NCBI GenBank assembly: GCA_964522605.1
Contig: CAZFWV010000003.1
Span: 1-64,000, forward strand
Length of the DNA stretch: 64,000 nt
Direction: 5' to 3'
Source: CAVZLD01 sp964522605
GTDB lineage: Bacteria > Planctomycetota > Planctomycetia > Pirellulales > Pirellulaceae
In this document: positions 47,118 through 57,124 of the stretch, one piece after another
Layout of the letters: each line of letters begins with the position of its first letter
Numbering within the stretch: position 1 is the stretch's first letter
Position numbers and translations under genes: made by a program
Notes under the pieces: generated by a model
The model's input: only the letters and a program-made list of their open reading frames with translations
The model's database searches: none
What the model was told of the DNA's origin: nothing

Positions 47118-48491
47118 TCATGCGGTCTGTCCTTCACGGCGACTTTCTTCCTCCAGAAGTTCGCGTACTTCAAAGATGGAAATCATGGGCAACAATCTGA
47201 CAAACAGGAAAAGCAGTGAGAGGAACAGCCCGATCGACCCGATCAGCGTCGCCCAGTCCCAGAATGTGGGCGTATACATTCCCCACGACGACGGTAAAAA
47301 GTCGCGGTGTAGGCTCACTGCAACGATAATGAATCGCTCCAGCCACATTCCTGTGTTGATGACCAACGACAGGACAAACAGGAGAAGCGTTTGCCGACGA
47401 ACCGCAGGGATCCAGAGAATCTGCGGAATCAGAAGATTGCAGGCTAGCAGGGCCCAATACCATTGCGCGTAGGGCCCGAAGAGCCGGTTCAACATCATGT
47501 ACTGTTCGAATTCGTTACCGCTATACCAGGACATGAATCCTTCCATTAAGTAGCCGTACGCAACCACGAGACCGCTGGCAAGCATGACCTTCGCCATGTT
47601 ATCCAAGTGTCGATCGGTCACTAGACTCTGTAGGCCATAGACTGCCCTCAGCGGAATCGCGAGGGTCAAGACCATGGCAAATCCCGAGTAGATGGCTCCG
47701 GCAACAAAGTAAGGCGGGAAAACGGTGGAGTGCCATCCCGGCAGGATTCCGACCGTGAAGTCGTAGCTGACTATCGTGTGGACGGATACCACTAATGGTG
47801 TGGCCAAGGCGGCGAGCAGCAGGTACGCACGCTGATACCTTCGCCAGTGCCTGGCCGAATTGCGCCACCCCATGGCCAACACACCATAGGCAATCGCGGC
47901 AGATCGTAACCGCGTTCGATCGCGTAGTGTCGCAAAGTCCGGGATTAAGCCGAGGTACCAGAACAACAGGGATACCGTGGCGTACGTTCCCACCGCGAAG
48001 AAATCCCAGGTCAGGGGACTGCGGAATTGCGGCCACACGGTGGTCGTCGACGGATAGGGAATCAGGTAATAGAAATACTGTGGCCGCCCCAGATGGAGCA
48101 GAGGAAACAGCCCGGCGCAAGCAACGGCAAAGAGTGTCATCGCCTCTGCAAAGCGGTTAATCGAAGTCCGCCATTCCTGCCTTAACAGCAGCAGGATGGC
48201 CGAAATCAGCGTCCCCGCATGACCGATTCCGATCCACCAGACGAAATTGACAATCGCAAAGCCCCAGGCAACAGGGATGTTGATTCCCCAGACGCCCACT
48301 CCTCGAGCAAATAGGTAGGCGATCGACCAGAACAGCAGAAGGACGAGCAGGAACGTCACGAAGAAGCCCGCTAGCCACCCACGCGTTGTGCCTCGCGTGA
48401 GCACGATTGCGCTGATCTTATCGCTAACGGAGGCGAAGGTCTCTCCCCGCTCGATCAATCGCGTTTCGTGATCCTTGCCGACTCCGGGCAT
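47118..48491 (-). CDS. actC: Alternative complex III subunit ActC (NrfD-like)
   Basis: A 457-residue polytopic quinol-interacting subunit with ten helices. Characteristic sequences are [45 protein letters not shown] and [37 protein letters not shown], all diagnostic of ActC. It forms the proton/quinol core of the complex beside ActF. ATG 48491 begins MPGVGKDHE. It is preceded by ActB (113 bases) and followed by the hairpin-containing gap before ActD. Confidence 0.95.
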   Translation of the reverse strand: MPGVGKDHETRLIERGETFASVSDKISAIVLTRGTTRGWLAGFFVTFLLVLLLFWSIAYLFARGVGVWGINIPVAWGFAIVNFVWWIGIGHAGTLISAILLLLRQEWRTSINRFAEAMTLFAVACAGLFPLLHLGRPQYFYYLIPYPSTTTVWPQFRSPLTWDFFAVGTYATVSLLFWYLGLIPDFATLRDRTRLRSAAIAYGVLAMGWRNSARHWRRYQRAYLLLAALATPLVVSVHTIVSYDFTVGILPGWHSTVFPPYFVAGAIYSGFAMVLTLAIPLRAVYGLQSLVTDRHLDNMAKVMLASGLVVAYGYLMEGFMSWYSGNEFEQYMMLNRLFGPYAQWYWALLACNLLIPQILWIPAVRRQTLLLFVLSLVINTGMWLERFIIVAVSLHRDFLPSSWGMYTPTFWDWATLIGSIGLFLSLLFLFVRLLPMISIFEVRELLEEESRREGQTA

Positions 48492-48605
48492 CTCGTGCCT
48501 TTCCTGTTCCTTCCATTTTCCAAATTGGCAGACACCATCACCGTCCGAAGCGCCATTTCCGTTCCGGATGTACGCATCCGGTGTGTCCTCGAATGAGCGA
48601 GCACC

Positions 48606-51600
48606 TTACAACAATCGCGGATTCGGATTGCGGATTGCCGCGGAGTAGGAGGTTCTTGGCCGCGTGTTCAGTTCACCGAGCAGATCGTAGTTCAATGGTT
48701 GGTCTTTTCTTTCATTGACCCGACTGGACGGGTTGTTCAAATCGCCGAATTCAATCGCGTTGGACGGGCAGCTCGCCTGGCAAGCCGTTACCACTTCCCC
48801 GTCACGAATTGAGCGGCCTTCCTTTTCTGCGGTAATCCGTCCCGCATTAATCCGCTGCACACAATAGGTGCATTTCTCCATGACGCCTCGATTACGGACA
48901 GTCACATCCGGATTCCGCAGCAATTTGAGAACGGGCGTGTCCGTGTCAGAGTACTGCAGGAAATTGAATCTTCGGACCTTGTACGGGCAATTATTTGAGC
49001 AGTAACGCGTACCTACGCAACGGTTGTAGATCATCTGATTCAATCCCTCATCGCCATGGACTGTGGCGTGGACGGGACACACGACTTCGCAGGGCGCCAA
49101 CTCGCAATGCACACAGGCTACGGGTTGGTGCAGAATCGACGGACTGGCTAGTTCACCTTCGTAATAACGATCAATGCGCAACCAGTGCATCGCGCGTCCA
49201 CGGCGAACCTGATCTTTGCCAACCACGGGAACGTTGTTCTCCGCTTGGCAGGCAACCACGCAGGCATTGCAGCCGGTGCATGCGTTCAGGTCAATCGCCA
49301 TCCCCCACTTGTACCCTTCGTATTCATATGTCGGATAGAACGACACGTCGGACGCTTCGTGGGTGGATTCGACGAAATTGGGATGCTTCGGATTTGTTTT
49401 CCATTCCGCAAGGGTCCCGAAACGAACGAGATCGCGACCTTCCATCAGCCAATGGTTCTGCGTTGTCGCCAAGCGGTGCTTCGCGTCCAGCCTGCGGAGC
49501 GACGCCCCTATTGCAGACCACGGAGAATCGCGGGTTCGCAGAGGATAGCTGTTAAATCCCGTCCCGCTCCCGACCGTACCCGCTTGAGTTCGACCATAGC
49601 CAAAATGCACAGTTACGACGCGATCCGGCTGGCCAGGGAAGATCCACACGGGAAATGTCGCGGTACGATCGTCGATCTTGATTTCGACCAGGTCTTCATT
49701 CTCCAGAGCGAGTTGTCTTGCAGTCTGAGGGCTGATCAGCGCGGCGTTATCCCAGGTCAGTTTAGTTAGCGGTTTGGGAAGTTCCTGCAGCCAGGCATTG
49801 TTGGCGAACCGTCCATCGTCAATTGTGGGATCGGCGCGAAAGACCAAGACAAGCGACGAGTCTGCCGTTTCATCAGCGGTCGTTCTGTCCTCGATTGCAT
49901 CCGATGCCCACTGAATCGACGCACGAACCCGGGGCAACTCCGTTCCTGGAAGCACACCTTCGTGGAGTGCTTTCTGCCACCAATCGTCGAATGATGCCAC
50001 CGATTCATCGATTTGAGGTTTCCAGTGTTGACGAACGATCTGATACGCTTTCTGGCCCGGTTGGCCCAGAAGAACTGCCAGTAGATCGTGATGAGATACA
50101 TTGTTGTAGAGCGGTGCAATCAACGGTTGTATGATCGACACGGTTCCATCGTAGGCGCGAGTATCACTCCACGATTCCAGGAAATGCTGAGCCGGAATGT
50201 GCCAATGACACCTTTCGGAAGTCTCGTCCTCTTCAAGACTCAAATGCACACGAAACGAAACTTGCTCCAGGGCATGGCTGAATTCCAAGTCGGCGGGAGC
50301 CGTAAATACCGGATTGCCGCCGAGGATTATGAGGACCTCAACTTGCTTCGCGCGCATCGCATCTGCTAGTTCCTGGATCGACTCCGACTCGATGACGGGT
50401 CGGGCGGCGACCGGCTCGATATATTCGATCGTCCTTCCCACGTTGCCTAGGCGCTCGTTGATCGCATGCACGAGCGCCTGCACAACGGGTGGCTGTGTGG
50501 GACCCGCAAGCACCAGGCTGGTTCCCGCTGGTCGATCATGCTCGAGATCAGCCGCAACCTCTCGAGCCCATTTCGCCAGCTCACTTGAAGACGCATTGTC
50601 GGTCGACTCGTGTGCTTTCATCCAAGTGGAGGGCAATTCGACGTTTAGCTGCCTCGACAACTGAAACGCAAATGCGGTAATTTCATCGGGCGTGACGGAC
50701 AACCGATGGTCCGCGCGGGCTCCAGTAAGCGTCGGAGTGCTCTCGACTACGTAAAGCCGACTCATCTCGGCAGCAGCATCAGGCGAGATCGTCTTCCTGC
50801 GTTCGGCGAAGTCGGCCGCGTAGCGCAAATGACCTGGGCCGGTCACCAAGAAATCGGCATCCAAAGACAGAACGACATCGGCTCGGTCCAGGTGGTAGAT
50901 TGCATCCAGATCTTTGCCGAATGCAAGACGCATCCCCGAGCGTACGTGGTCTTGGTGGCAAGGATCGTACTGGTGCCAGCTGGCCTGCGGATAAAGACGC
51001 AGCAACTGACGAAGTTGATCGAAAGTTGTTGGTGAGACGATTGTTTCGGTCAGGATCCGCAGTCCCGCCCCCTGCCTCTCTTTCTGACGGCGCATTTGCG
51101 AATTGATTTCCGTCAGGAAGGAATCCCAAGTGGCAATCTTTCCGTGTCGCATGAGCGTCTGAGACCGGTCGGGGTCGTACAGCGTGAGCAAGGAAGCTTG
51201 AGCGACCGCATTCGTCGCGCCCGATTGCACGGTTCGATCCGCGTCACTTCGGTTCCCCGGAGTGCCCGGATGGAGTGGGTTCCCTTCCACTTTCGTGGGT
51301 CGCCCTTCGTGCGATTCGACGAGCAGTCCGATCGCCGAACCGTGCAGCTCCATCGCAGTCGCATAGTACAGCGGTTTTCCCGCCACGATCTGCTCCGGTT
51401 GTCGGACATAGGGAACAATCTCCTCATCGGGGATGCGAGTGCATCCCACTGCGCCGGCGAGGCTTAGCGAAGCCCCCATCAACCGAAGGAACTCACGTCG
51501 AGACGTCGCGTTGCCCCACGAATCGGCCTGTTCTGGAAACTCTCGCGCAAGACCACGCCAAAACTCGGCCGTTCCGGCAAGCTCATCGAGACTACGCCAG

Positions 51601-51734
51601 GTGCTAGGAACGGTACTGCCTCTCCTACCATTCTCTGCATCTGCAGAACTGACTTTGGCCGTCGATCCGTGGAGCTTCTGTTTTCTGCCCATGAAAGAAT
51701 CCGTGGTATTTGTGAATTTCTGTTTTCGGTTCAC
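48606..51734 (-). CDS. actB: Alternative complex III subunit ActB (Tat-type MoCo-like + FeS protein)
   Basis: A 1042-residue fusion of a molybdopterin-oxidoreductase-like domain (about 100-730, probably without cofactor) and a ferredoxin-type domain. A twin-arginine motif TSRREFLRLMGASLSLAG lies near residue 77 after a long leader, typical of the TAT-variant group. Four FeS motifs follow: CTGCNACVVAC, CVHCELAPCEVVC, CVGTRYCSNNC and CTYCVQR..., about 810-990. It carries electrons from quinol toward ActA. The start is a GTG at 51734; ATG 51692 is an alternative. It directly follows ActA. Confidence 0.94.
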   Translation of the reverse strand: MNRKQKFTNTTDSFMGRKQKLHGSTAKVSSADAENGRRGSTVPSTWRSLDELAGTAEFWRGLAREFPEQADSWGNATSRREFLRLMGASLSLAGAVGCTRIPDEEIVPYVRQPEQIVAGKPLYYATAMELHGSAIGLLVESHEGRPTKVEGNPLHPGTPGNRSDADRTVQSGATNAVAQASLLTLYDPDRSQTLMRHGKIATWDSFLTEINSQMRRQKERQGAGLRILTETIVSPTTFDQLRQLLRLYPQASWHQYDPCHQDHVRSGMRLAFGKDLDAIYHLDRADVVLSLDADFLVTGPGHLRYAADFAERRKTISPDAAAEMSRLYVVESTPTLTGARADHRLSVTPDEITAFAFQLSRQLNVELPSTWMKAHESTDNASSSELAKWAREVAADLEHDRPAGTSLVLAGPTQPPVVQALVHAINERLGNVGRTIEYIEPVAARPVIESESIQELADAMRAKQVEVLIILGGNPVFTAPADLEFSHALEQVSFRVHLSLEEDETSERCHWHIPAQHFLESWSDTRAYDGTVSIIQPLIAPLYNNVSHHDLLAVLLGQPGQKAYQIVRQHWKPQIDESVASFDDWWQKALHEGVLPGTELPRVRASIQWASDAIEDRTTADETADSSLVLVFRADPTIDDGRFANNAWLQELPKPLTKLTWDNAALISPQTARQLALENEDLVEIKIDDRTATFPVWIFPGQPDRVVTVHFGYGRTQAGTVGSGTGFNSYPLRTRDSPWSAIGASLRRLDAKHRLATTQNHWLMEGRDLVRFGTLAEWKTNPKHPNFVESTHEASDVSFYPTYEYEGYKWGMAIDLNACTGCNACVVACQAENNVPVVGKDQVRRGRAMHWLRIDRYYEGELASPSILHQPVACVHCELAPCEVVCPVHATVHGDEGLNQMIYNRCVGTRYCSNNCPYKVRRFNFLQYSDTDTPVLKLLRNPDVTVRNRGVMEKCTYCVQRINAGRITAEKEGRSIRDGEVVTACQASCPSNAIEFGDLNNPSSRVNERKDQPLNYDLLGELNTRPRTSYSAAIRNPNPRLL

Positions 51735-51750
51735 GCCGATTCACATTCCT

Positions 51751-52401
51751 CTAGCGGTGACATACGGAACACGAGATCTTGGATTGAAGGCCATATTCGT
51801 CCGCCAGACTCCGCCGCTCATCCTTTGACAGCGCACGATCATCCCAATCGACTTGGAACACAGCGTTGCGAGGCCGAATGTGGTCTGACGGATTTCGGTG
51901 ACAATCCAAGCACCATTCCATCAATAGCGATTCCGCGCGCCACATGAGCGGCATCTGATCCACCTGACCGTGACAAGTCGTGCATCCAATTCCCTTGTGA
52001 ACGTGAATGCTGTGGTCGAAATAGGCATACTCCGGTAAGTCGTGTACGCGAGTCCATCGCAGCGGTTGATTCGTTCGCAGGCTATCGCGAACGGGTTCAA
52101 GCATCGGACTGTCTTCGAAAAGCTGTGAATGGCAATTCATGCACGTCTTCGTGGGCGGAATTCCCGCAAAGGCTGACTCTTCGACTCCGGTGTGGCAGTA
52201 TCGGCAGTCGATTCCCGCATCCGCGACGTGATGCTTGTGGCTGAAGGGGACAGGTTGCTCCCGCACGACCCCCGCTCCGGTCACATAAGGTGAACGCACA
52301 ACGACGAACGCGATGGCAATTGCCAGCACCAGGCAGAAGAGTGCACCGAAGATGCTGACGCGAGAGACCGTATTCAGACTCGGGTGAAAGATCTGCGGCA
52401 T
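51751..52401 (-). CDS. actA: Alternative complex III subunit ActA (pentaheme cytochrome c)
   Basis: A 216-residue membrane-anchored cytochrome. One N-terminal helix (about 14-35, VSIFGALFCLVLAIAIAFVVV) is followed by five heme c motifs: CRYCH, CMNCH, CTTCH, CLDCH and CSVCH, the last almost at the C-terminus. The first gene of the complex III set; it accepts electrons from ActB. ATG 52401 is 15 bases after the SBP56 stop, with no intervening terminator, so it is most likely on one transcript with it. Confidence 0.96.
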   Translation of the reverse strand: MPQIFHPSLNTVSRVSIFGALFCLVLAIAIAFVVVRSPYVTGAGVVREQPVPFSHKHHVADAGIDCRYCHTGVEESAFAGIPPTKTCMNCHSQLFEDSPMLEPVRDSLRTNQPLRWTRVHDLPEYAYFDHSIHVHKGIGCTTCHGQVDQMPLMWRAESLLMEWCLDCHRNPSDHIRPRNAVFQVDWDDRALSKDERRSLADEYGLQSKISCSVCHR

Positions 52402-52416
52402 ACACGTAACTTGTTG

Positions 52417-53847
52417 CTAGACCCAAATGTCCGAAGTGCAATCCCCGCCGGGGAACCGTATTTCGTGCGCTCGCGCTGGACCCCAGGGTTCCTGGCCGAA
52501 ATCGACGAGAAAATCTTCATTTCGCTGCATTCCGCCTCGGTCGGGATCGCAGTCAATCTGGTACATCCAGGAACCCCTTTCAGCCATTCGGGGATAAAAC
52601 TGGTCGTCCCAGACGCTGTAGAGCGAACTCGTTACGTACAAGCGTCGCCCATCTCGGCTGAGTTGAAGCATTTGCGGGCCGCCGACAAGGTTCTCCCGCA
52701 GGCCATTCGGTTCATGGCCAATCACTCCTCCCAACCAAACCCGCCCTGTCAGTTTCGGCCGCGAGGGATCCTGAATGTCGTACTGCCGAATATCTCCGTG
52801 TAGCCAGTTGGAGAAATAGAGGAACCGGTCATCGAGCGACAGGAGGATATCGGTAACCAACCCCGGTACTGGAAAAGGCCAGCCTTCCGTCGGAACCGGG
52901 TCCACTTCGATGACTTTCTCAACCTCCCATTGATCGTTCACTCGGTGCCAATGGAAGACTGTGCTGCCGAGGGCCGCGCCAACGTATCCATGCGTGCTGT
53001 CGGGATCGTGGTGAAAACGAACCTCCAAGGGAATTCGACCTGAGTCTCCCAGATCGATGGATTGAATAATCTGCCGTTTCGACCAGTCCCAGAAATTCAG
53101 ATGTTGCCCGTACTTGCCCGCCTTGACATCCGCTAATTGAAATCCGCCTTTCACGGTGTTCGGTGCCGACCATTCACTGCTGACCATTACATTGTGCCGC
53201 GGCTGATACCAGAAATCGTAGTTGAAATCCATCTTGTCGAGAGATGACTCCCAGCGGCCGGCGATATTGAACTCTGGATCGATTTCCAGAAACCCACCCG
53301 GCGCCTTGCCCGCACTGTCGCCCAACATGGAAATCATTACCACGCCATCCGCCCGACAGTGAACGGTATGCGGCGTCGATAGATTTGTCTTCTGAGCGAT
53401 CTCTTCTCCCGAGATCGTCTTCTCCAGTTTCAAATTCTTTGGATCGAGCGCATCGATGATATGCACGTTGCTCGAGGCGAAACCGGGCACAATCAAATAC
53501 CTGCGGTGGCGCTCGCCGTGGCAGCTGCTGCATGCATTCCAGCCGTAGTGGTGGAGTTCGTCTCCCCGGTCCGGCATGGGGAGTCGACCGACAACCTGGC
53601 CGTACTTCTGGGATGCGGGATCGACATCAACCGTGGCCATATAGTCGGGTCGTTTCGCCCCAGTCCCTACAAGAATCGCGGGAACGAAAGCATATTTTTC
53701 TCTCGGTGATTGGAGTGCCTCCTTCACGCTCGCGTACGTTGGATGGCAAACGGCCATCGGCTCCTCCCCGGCCATTGCACGACGAATGACCGGGCCCGCC
53801 AAGATTCCGGAAGCGGCGACCTGCCGCAAGAAGTCGCGTCGTTTCAT
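52417..53847 (-). CDS. Tat-exported selenium-binding protein SBP56 (methanethiol oxidase family)
   Basis: A 476-residue beta-propeller protein of the SBP56/SELENBP1 family; characterised bacterial and human members oxidise methanethiol to formaldehyde, H2S and H2O2. A twin-arginine signal MKRRDFLRQ heads it, so it is predicted periplasmic. The core matches the family over its whole length (GDELHHYGWNACSSCHG, TVHCRADGVVMISMLGD, VRFHHDPDSTHGYVGAALG, FLYFSNWLHGDIRQYD). The conserved Cys pair is within CSSCH, which also matches a heme c motif. ATG 53847 has a GGGGGGA site; the frame to 54009 was rejected. It is the first gene of the respiratory operon. Confidence 0.93.
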   Translation of the reverse strand: MKRRDFLRQVAASGILAGPVIRRAMAGEEPMAVCHPTYASVKEALQSPREKYAFVPAILVGTGAKRPDYMATVDVDPASQKYGQVVGRLPMPDRGDELHHYGWNACSSCHGERHRRYLIVPGFASSNVHIIDALDPKNLKLEKTISGEEIAQKTNLSTPHTVHCRADGVVMISMLGDSAGKAPGGFLEIDPEFNIAGRWESSLDKMDFNYDFWYQPRHNVMVSSEWSAPNTVKGGFQLADVKAGKYGQHLNFWDWSKRQIIQSIDLGDSGRIPLEVRFHHDPDSTHGYVGAALGSTVFHWHRVNDQWEVEKVIEVDPVPTEGWPFPVPGLVTDILLSLDDRFLYFSNWLHGDIRQYDIQDPSRPKLTGRVWLGGVIGHEPNGLRENLVGGPQMLQLSRDGRRLYVTSSLYSVWDDQFYPRMAERGSWMYQIDCDPDRGGMQRNEDFLVDFGQEPWGPARAHEIRFPGGDCTSDIWV

Positions 53848-54404
53848 GGGAGATCCCCCCGAGAAATGAGATTTCGAGTCGCCTGAACAGCACAGTCGAC
53901 GGCTTTCGATTCGCGCGGAGGAAAGAACCGCATCTCGAGCCGTCAAGAAAAGAAATGCTCTCGTCGATTTTTCCCACCGGTCCGGACGTACTCCCTTGTT
54001 GCAAGTCACATACCATTTGGAAATGAGTCACCGGAAGCACTTGAGTTGCACCAACTTCCGAAGTGCGGAAACATCGCGACTCCGCACTGCAGCAGCCCCG
54101 GCGATTCTCTGGGTCGTCTCGCGATTCGAACACCGAATTGCCGGACGATGCTCCCGCGGGCCGCGGCTCCTATCCGACATTCTGTCCTCCGTTACGACAA
54201 GCTGACGCTTCGCGCAGCGCATGACGCAGTCCTCAAACCGGTCGTCCCGCCTCCCGTTCGCCACGGCTTGCGACACTAGCCGAACCCGCCCTGGATTGAC
54301 TGGCATAGGAAATGCTTCTTCGCTGAATGAGGGCACTATGAGGACACTGAGAAGTCCGATAGAACGACGCGCAGACGAGACGAATAGCGCAGGCACGTTG
54401 CATC
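53848..54404. other. Probable promoter region of the respiratory operon
   Basis: A 557-base space between divergently read genes (the SBP56 gene leftward, the small GGPFDG gene rightward). I see no convincing gene and no clear sigma-70 consensus; the start of the 15-kb respiratory transcript must lie here. Confidence 0.5.
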
Positions 54405-54680
54405 ATGTTTCTTCGAACAAACCAAGTTGAGTTCTTTGGCGGGCCGTTCGATGGCCACGTCCATATGATTCGATCGATTGAAGACCATCTGGCGCAGCTG
54501 ATTGCAGTTCCCGTCAACAGAAACGTAATTGAATGGTTGAGTGGAAACTCCGGCGAGGAGGAATCTCAGGCAACAAGCGTTGCCGTGTATATCCTTGAGA
54601 GTTTGCCGGAGGGAATTCGCTACAGCTTCCAAGGCACCGTTCCACCCGAGCTTTTCCAGATGGAGCACTGGGTCGGTTGA
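54405..54680 (+). CDS. Small orphan protein with GGPFDG motif
   Basis: A 91-residue soluble protein. It begins MFLRTNQVEFFGGPFDGHVH; the GGPFDG opening recurs, as far as I know, in short planctomycete proteins of unknown function. The rest is mixed beta/alpha with no membrane segment. An opposite-strand frame (54336-54806) exists but is less protein-like. No family or role can be assigned. Confidence 0.6.
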   Translation: MFLRTNQVEFFGGPFDGHVHMIRSIEDHLAQLIAVPVNRNVIEWLSGNSGEEESQATSVAVYILESLPEGIRYSFQGTVPPELFQMEHWVG

Positions 54681-54732
54681 CATCATTGCTCTGATCACGA
54701 TTGCGCTCCAAGCAACGAGGGACACGAATTCT

Positions 54733-54981
54733 ATGCCGATCGATGACTCCCAGCAGGGCCGACTTTTTGAATGGATGCGAGAGAAAGGGATCCGGCGAGA
54801 CTGCACGCTATGCGGAGCCCCTGATAGCCTGGAAGCAGGAGATATCGTCGCACCTCCATCCGCTCCCCACGGAGGCGGAACGGTGATTGGAGGTCCGAGT
54901 TACACTCTAGTCCAACTCGTCTGCCGCAATTGCGCCCATGTTATGCACTTCGCGTGCACTCCGATCGGGCTGCACCGTTGA
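54733..54981 (+). CDS. Small zinc-ribbon-like protein
   Basis: An 82-residue protein with two Cys pairs, CTLC at about 25-28 and CRNC about 40 residues later, typical of a zinc ribbon, plus HFAC near the end. The central loop is Gly/Pro rich. The ATG at 54733 was chosen because the upstream part of the frame (from 54541) overlaps the GGPFDG gene. Function unknown; it may bind nucleic acid or protein. Confidence 0.6.
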   Translation: MPIDDSQQGRLFEWMREKGIRRDCTLCGAPDSLEAGDIVAPPSAPHGGGTVIGGPSYTLVQLVCRNCAHVMHFACTPIGLHR

Positions 54982-55057
54982 CTCCGCTGCAACACGACAA
55001 AGGACTGACAAGGACACACCGCGAGCCGATTGTATTCCTCAAGCGAGGTGATGACCT

Positions 55058-55456
55058 ATGCCGACCTACTTGATTACGAAGAAAGCCACCGACGTTCTGG
55101 ATACTCCCGTGTTTTCAGCCGGGCCTCAAGGCGACCAGGAGGCCGTGGCCATCTTCACGCGACTCGAAAACGCCGAAAAATACCTTGCTGCTGCGGGCTG
55201 GAAAGACCACCAAATTGCGGAAGTCGCCGACCGTGACTTTCTGCGATGGGTCGTCAAAGTCTACGAAGGAGCGACGGATTACCTGACGATCGACCCGATA
55301 CGCGAATCGCAACTGGCTGGTGAGGAGCAATCGGCGATTGAGATTGCTGCGGAACTGGATGATCTGGCAGAGAGATTGATGCATTCCATCGTGGAGCAAT
55401 CGGTCAAGCGATTCAGCTCGAAATACGAGGCCGGTGGGCCAGGAATCCACGGATAG
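55058..55456 (+). CDS. Hypothetical protein of 132 residues
   Basis: A soluble acidic protein starting MPTYLITKKATDV, with an ATG preceded by GCGAGGTGATG. Sequence such as FTRLENAEKYLAAAGWKDHQIAEVADRDFLRWVV suggests a small alpha/beta fold, followed by a helical charged tail. No family recognised. It lies in the stress-type gene group with spacing that suggests its own promoter. Confidence 0.7.
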   Translation: MPTYLITKKATDVLDTPVFSAGPQGDQEAVAIFTRLENAEKYLAAAGWKDHQIAEVADRDFLRWVVKVYEGATDYLTIDPIRESQLAGEEQSAIEIAAELDDLAERLMHSIVEQSVKRFSSKYEAGGPGIHG

Positions 55457-55765
55457 GTGACCCCTCGGCGTTCGAACCTCAAAACCGCCCAGCGAGGTTC
55501 CAGACCAGACGCTCGACCGGCCACCGCTTCCCCCCCCATGGCTTTCTTGCCATAATTCAGGAAGTCCGGTTGATCGTCGTGCGACCAATCGGCTGCCCCG
55601 AGATGCCCCTCGGGATCCCGGGCACTGCCTGTTCGCCGAATATCCGCCCGAAAGAATCTTCGCGTGCGGAAAGCCCGGTGTAGACCGCTTTAACATCGTG
55701 GTGTTGCATCCTGGTTAAGAACGGTTCGCGGACGCCGCGCCGCACTTTTTGTGGAGCCACTGTGC
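55457..55765. other. Intergenic space upstream of the response regulator
   Basis: About 309 bases, without a gene. It contains a GC-rich hairpin, CCCGAG (55597-55602) pairing with CTCGGG (55609-55614) across six bases, followed by the palindrome CGGGATCCCG (55611-55620). No promoter consensus was found. Confidence 0.45.
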
Positions 55766-56443
55766 ATGCCCAAGCGGAAAGCCGAGACGGGTACGAAAAC
55801 AACACAGGTGTTGATCGTTGACGACCATACGATCGTCCGCGAGGGTCTTTCGGCACTACTTTCCCGTCAGCCCCACCTGGAAATCTGCGGTGAAGCCGCA
55901 GATGCGGAATCGGCATTAGAGCAGATCAAAGAGAAGAAGCCGGATCTCGTGATTCTGGACATCAGCTTACGCTCCGGCAGTGGACTCGACTTGATTAAGC
56001 AAATTCACGCCGATGACGAGGGTGTGAAAATGCTGATCCTGTCCGTTCACGATGAAACACTCTTCGCGGAACGAGCTGTTCGTGCAGGAGCGATGGGGTA
56101 CTTGAGCAAAGAAAAATCTCGGGAACGGATTCTGGAAGCAATTGACTGTGTGCTGAGCGGCAAAGTGTATCTGAGTCATGAAATGACGCAACGCGTTCTC
56201 GAGTCCACGCTGGGTCGTGATCGAAACGCCGGTGGCACGAGAATCGAATCGCTTACTGACCGAGAACTCCAGGTATTCGAAGCGATTGGTCAGGGAATGA
56301 CGGTCCGTGAGATTGCGAGAGCACTGGACATCAGCCCGAAAACTGTCGAAACGTACCGTGACAACATCAAAGTGAAACTCGATGTTGCGAATACGACGGA
56401 GCTCGTCCGTCATGCGGTCCAGTGGAAGTTAGAGCAAGCATGA
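55766..56443 (+). CDS. NarL/FixJ-type response regulator
   Basis: A 225-residue two-component regulator. The receiver domain (about 12-130) has acidic residues D19-D20, phospho-acceptor D65 (LVILDISLR) and the lysine in YLSKEKS. The LuxR-type helix-turn-helix is at about 155-215 (LTDRELQVFEAIGQGMTVREIARALDISPKTVETYRDNIKVKL). The ATG at 55766 has GGAG about ten bases upstream; a GTG at 55751 is rejected. No histidine kinase is encoded nearby, so it is an orphan; its targets may be the adjacent CBS and stress genes. Confidence 0.92.
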   Translation: MPKRKAETGTKTTQVLIVDDHTIVREGLSALLSRQPHLEICGEAADAESALEQIKEKKPDLVILDISLRSGSGLDLIKQIHADDEGVKMLILSVHDETLFAERAVRAGAMGYLSKEKSRERILEAIDCVLSGKVYLSHEMTQRVLESTLGRDRNAGGTRIESLTDRELQVFEAIGQGMTVREIARALDISPKTVETYRDNIKVKLDVANTTELVRHAVQWKLEQA

Positions 56444-56504
56444 ATTGTCCGGCCATGCCGGTTTGTGCTGTGCCGGTTTGTGCTGGCGAGACGTGCCGCT
56501 GAAA

Positions 56505-56966
56505 TCAATCTCCGTCCGCGTCTTTATCCTTCGGCGGTTTCACGTTCTCCAAAACCTCCTTTCCGAACGCGATTTCCTCACGTTGTTTCCGCAGTATCGA
56601 CTCTGCGTTCGGATCCTTCGTCGTCTCGATCGCTTGATCATATTCTTTTGTCAAGTTCTCCTCGCCTTCCACCGCAGTCTCCAAAACCCCCCGTGCACCT
56701 CGCGTGAGACGGACGAAATCAAAGAGCGATTCCGCGACGGCGAACAAATCCAGAGGGCCTGCTGGTGTTTCACCGCTTGCGGCGACGATCTGCTGCAACT
56801 CCACGGCGTTCGCCGCAAGATGATCGGCTAAACGACGGCAGATGCGAACGCGGGACTCGTCGTCCAACGACTTGGCTGCCGCCAGCAGTTCATCCCGTCC
56901 CGTGAAATTCCCCTCGATTAACTGTTGAATTCGGCTGAGTGTTTTTGCGTCGAAATTCAGCTGCAT
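56505..56966 (-). CDS. DUF2383-like four-helix protein (PA2169 type)
   Basis: A 153-residue soluble, mostly helical protein resembling the DUF2383/PA2169 ferritin-like family of unknown function, often found with stress genes. Helices are visible in IQQLIEGNFTGRDELLAAAKSL, VRICRRLADHLAANAVELQQIV and a later GARGVLETAVEGEENLTKEYDQAIE, ending in a charged Lys/Asp tail. The ATG at 56966 has AAGGAG seven bases upstream; the long frame to 57080 lacks domain character. It is convergent with the response regulator. Confidence 0.75.
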   Translation of the reverse strand: MQLNFDAKTLSRIQQLIEGNFTGRDELLAAAKSLDDESRVRICRRLADHLAANAVELQQIVAASGETPAGPLDLFAVAESLFDFVRLTRGARGVLETAVEGEENLTKEYDQAIETTKDPNAESILRKQREEIAFGKEVLENVKPPKDKDADGD

Positions 56967-57124
56967 CAGAACCTCTCCTTCTGATCGGGTTTGTTGTCGC
57001 AACTGCCGTGCCGTGTCATGGCTTCCTCTTTCGTTTACGGCACTGACAGTTCGGCGCATGATTTGCGGCGTAAAGAGCACGAGTTAGACACAAGTGACTC
57101 TGCCTCAAGATAAGGGAGAACAAA

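Noticed and set aside
54336..54806. 156-residue frame on the minus strand opposite the small GGPFDG gene
   Set aside because: The plus-strand product has a recurring GGPFDG opening; the minus product shows no pattern and bridges two plus-strand genes.
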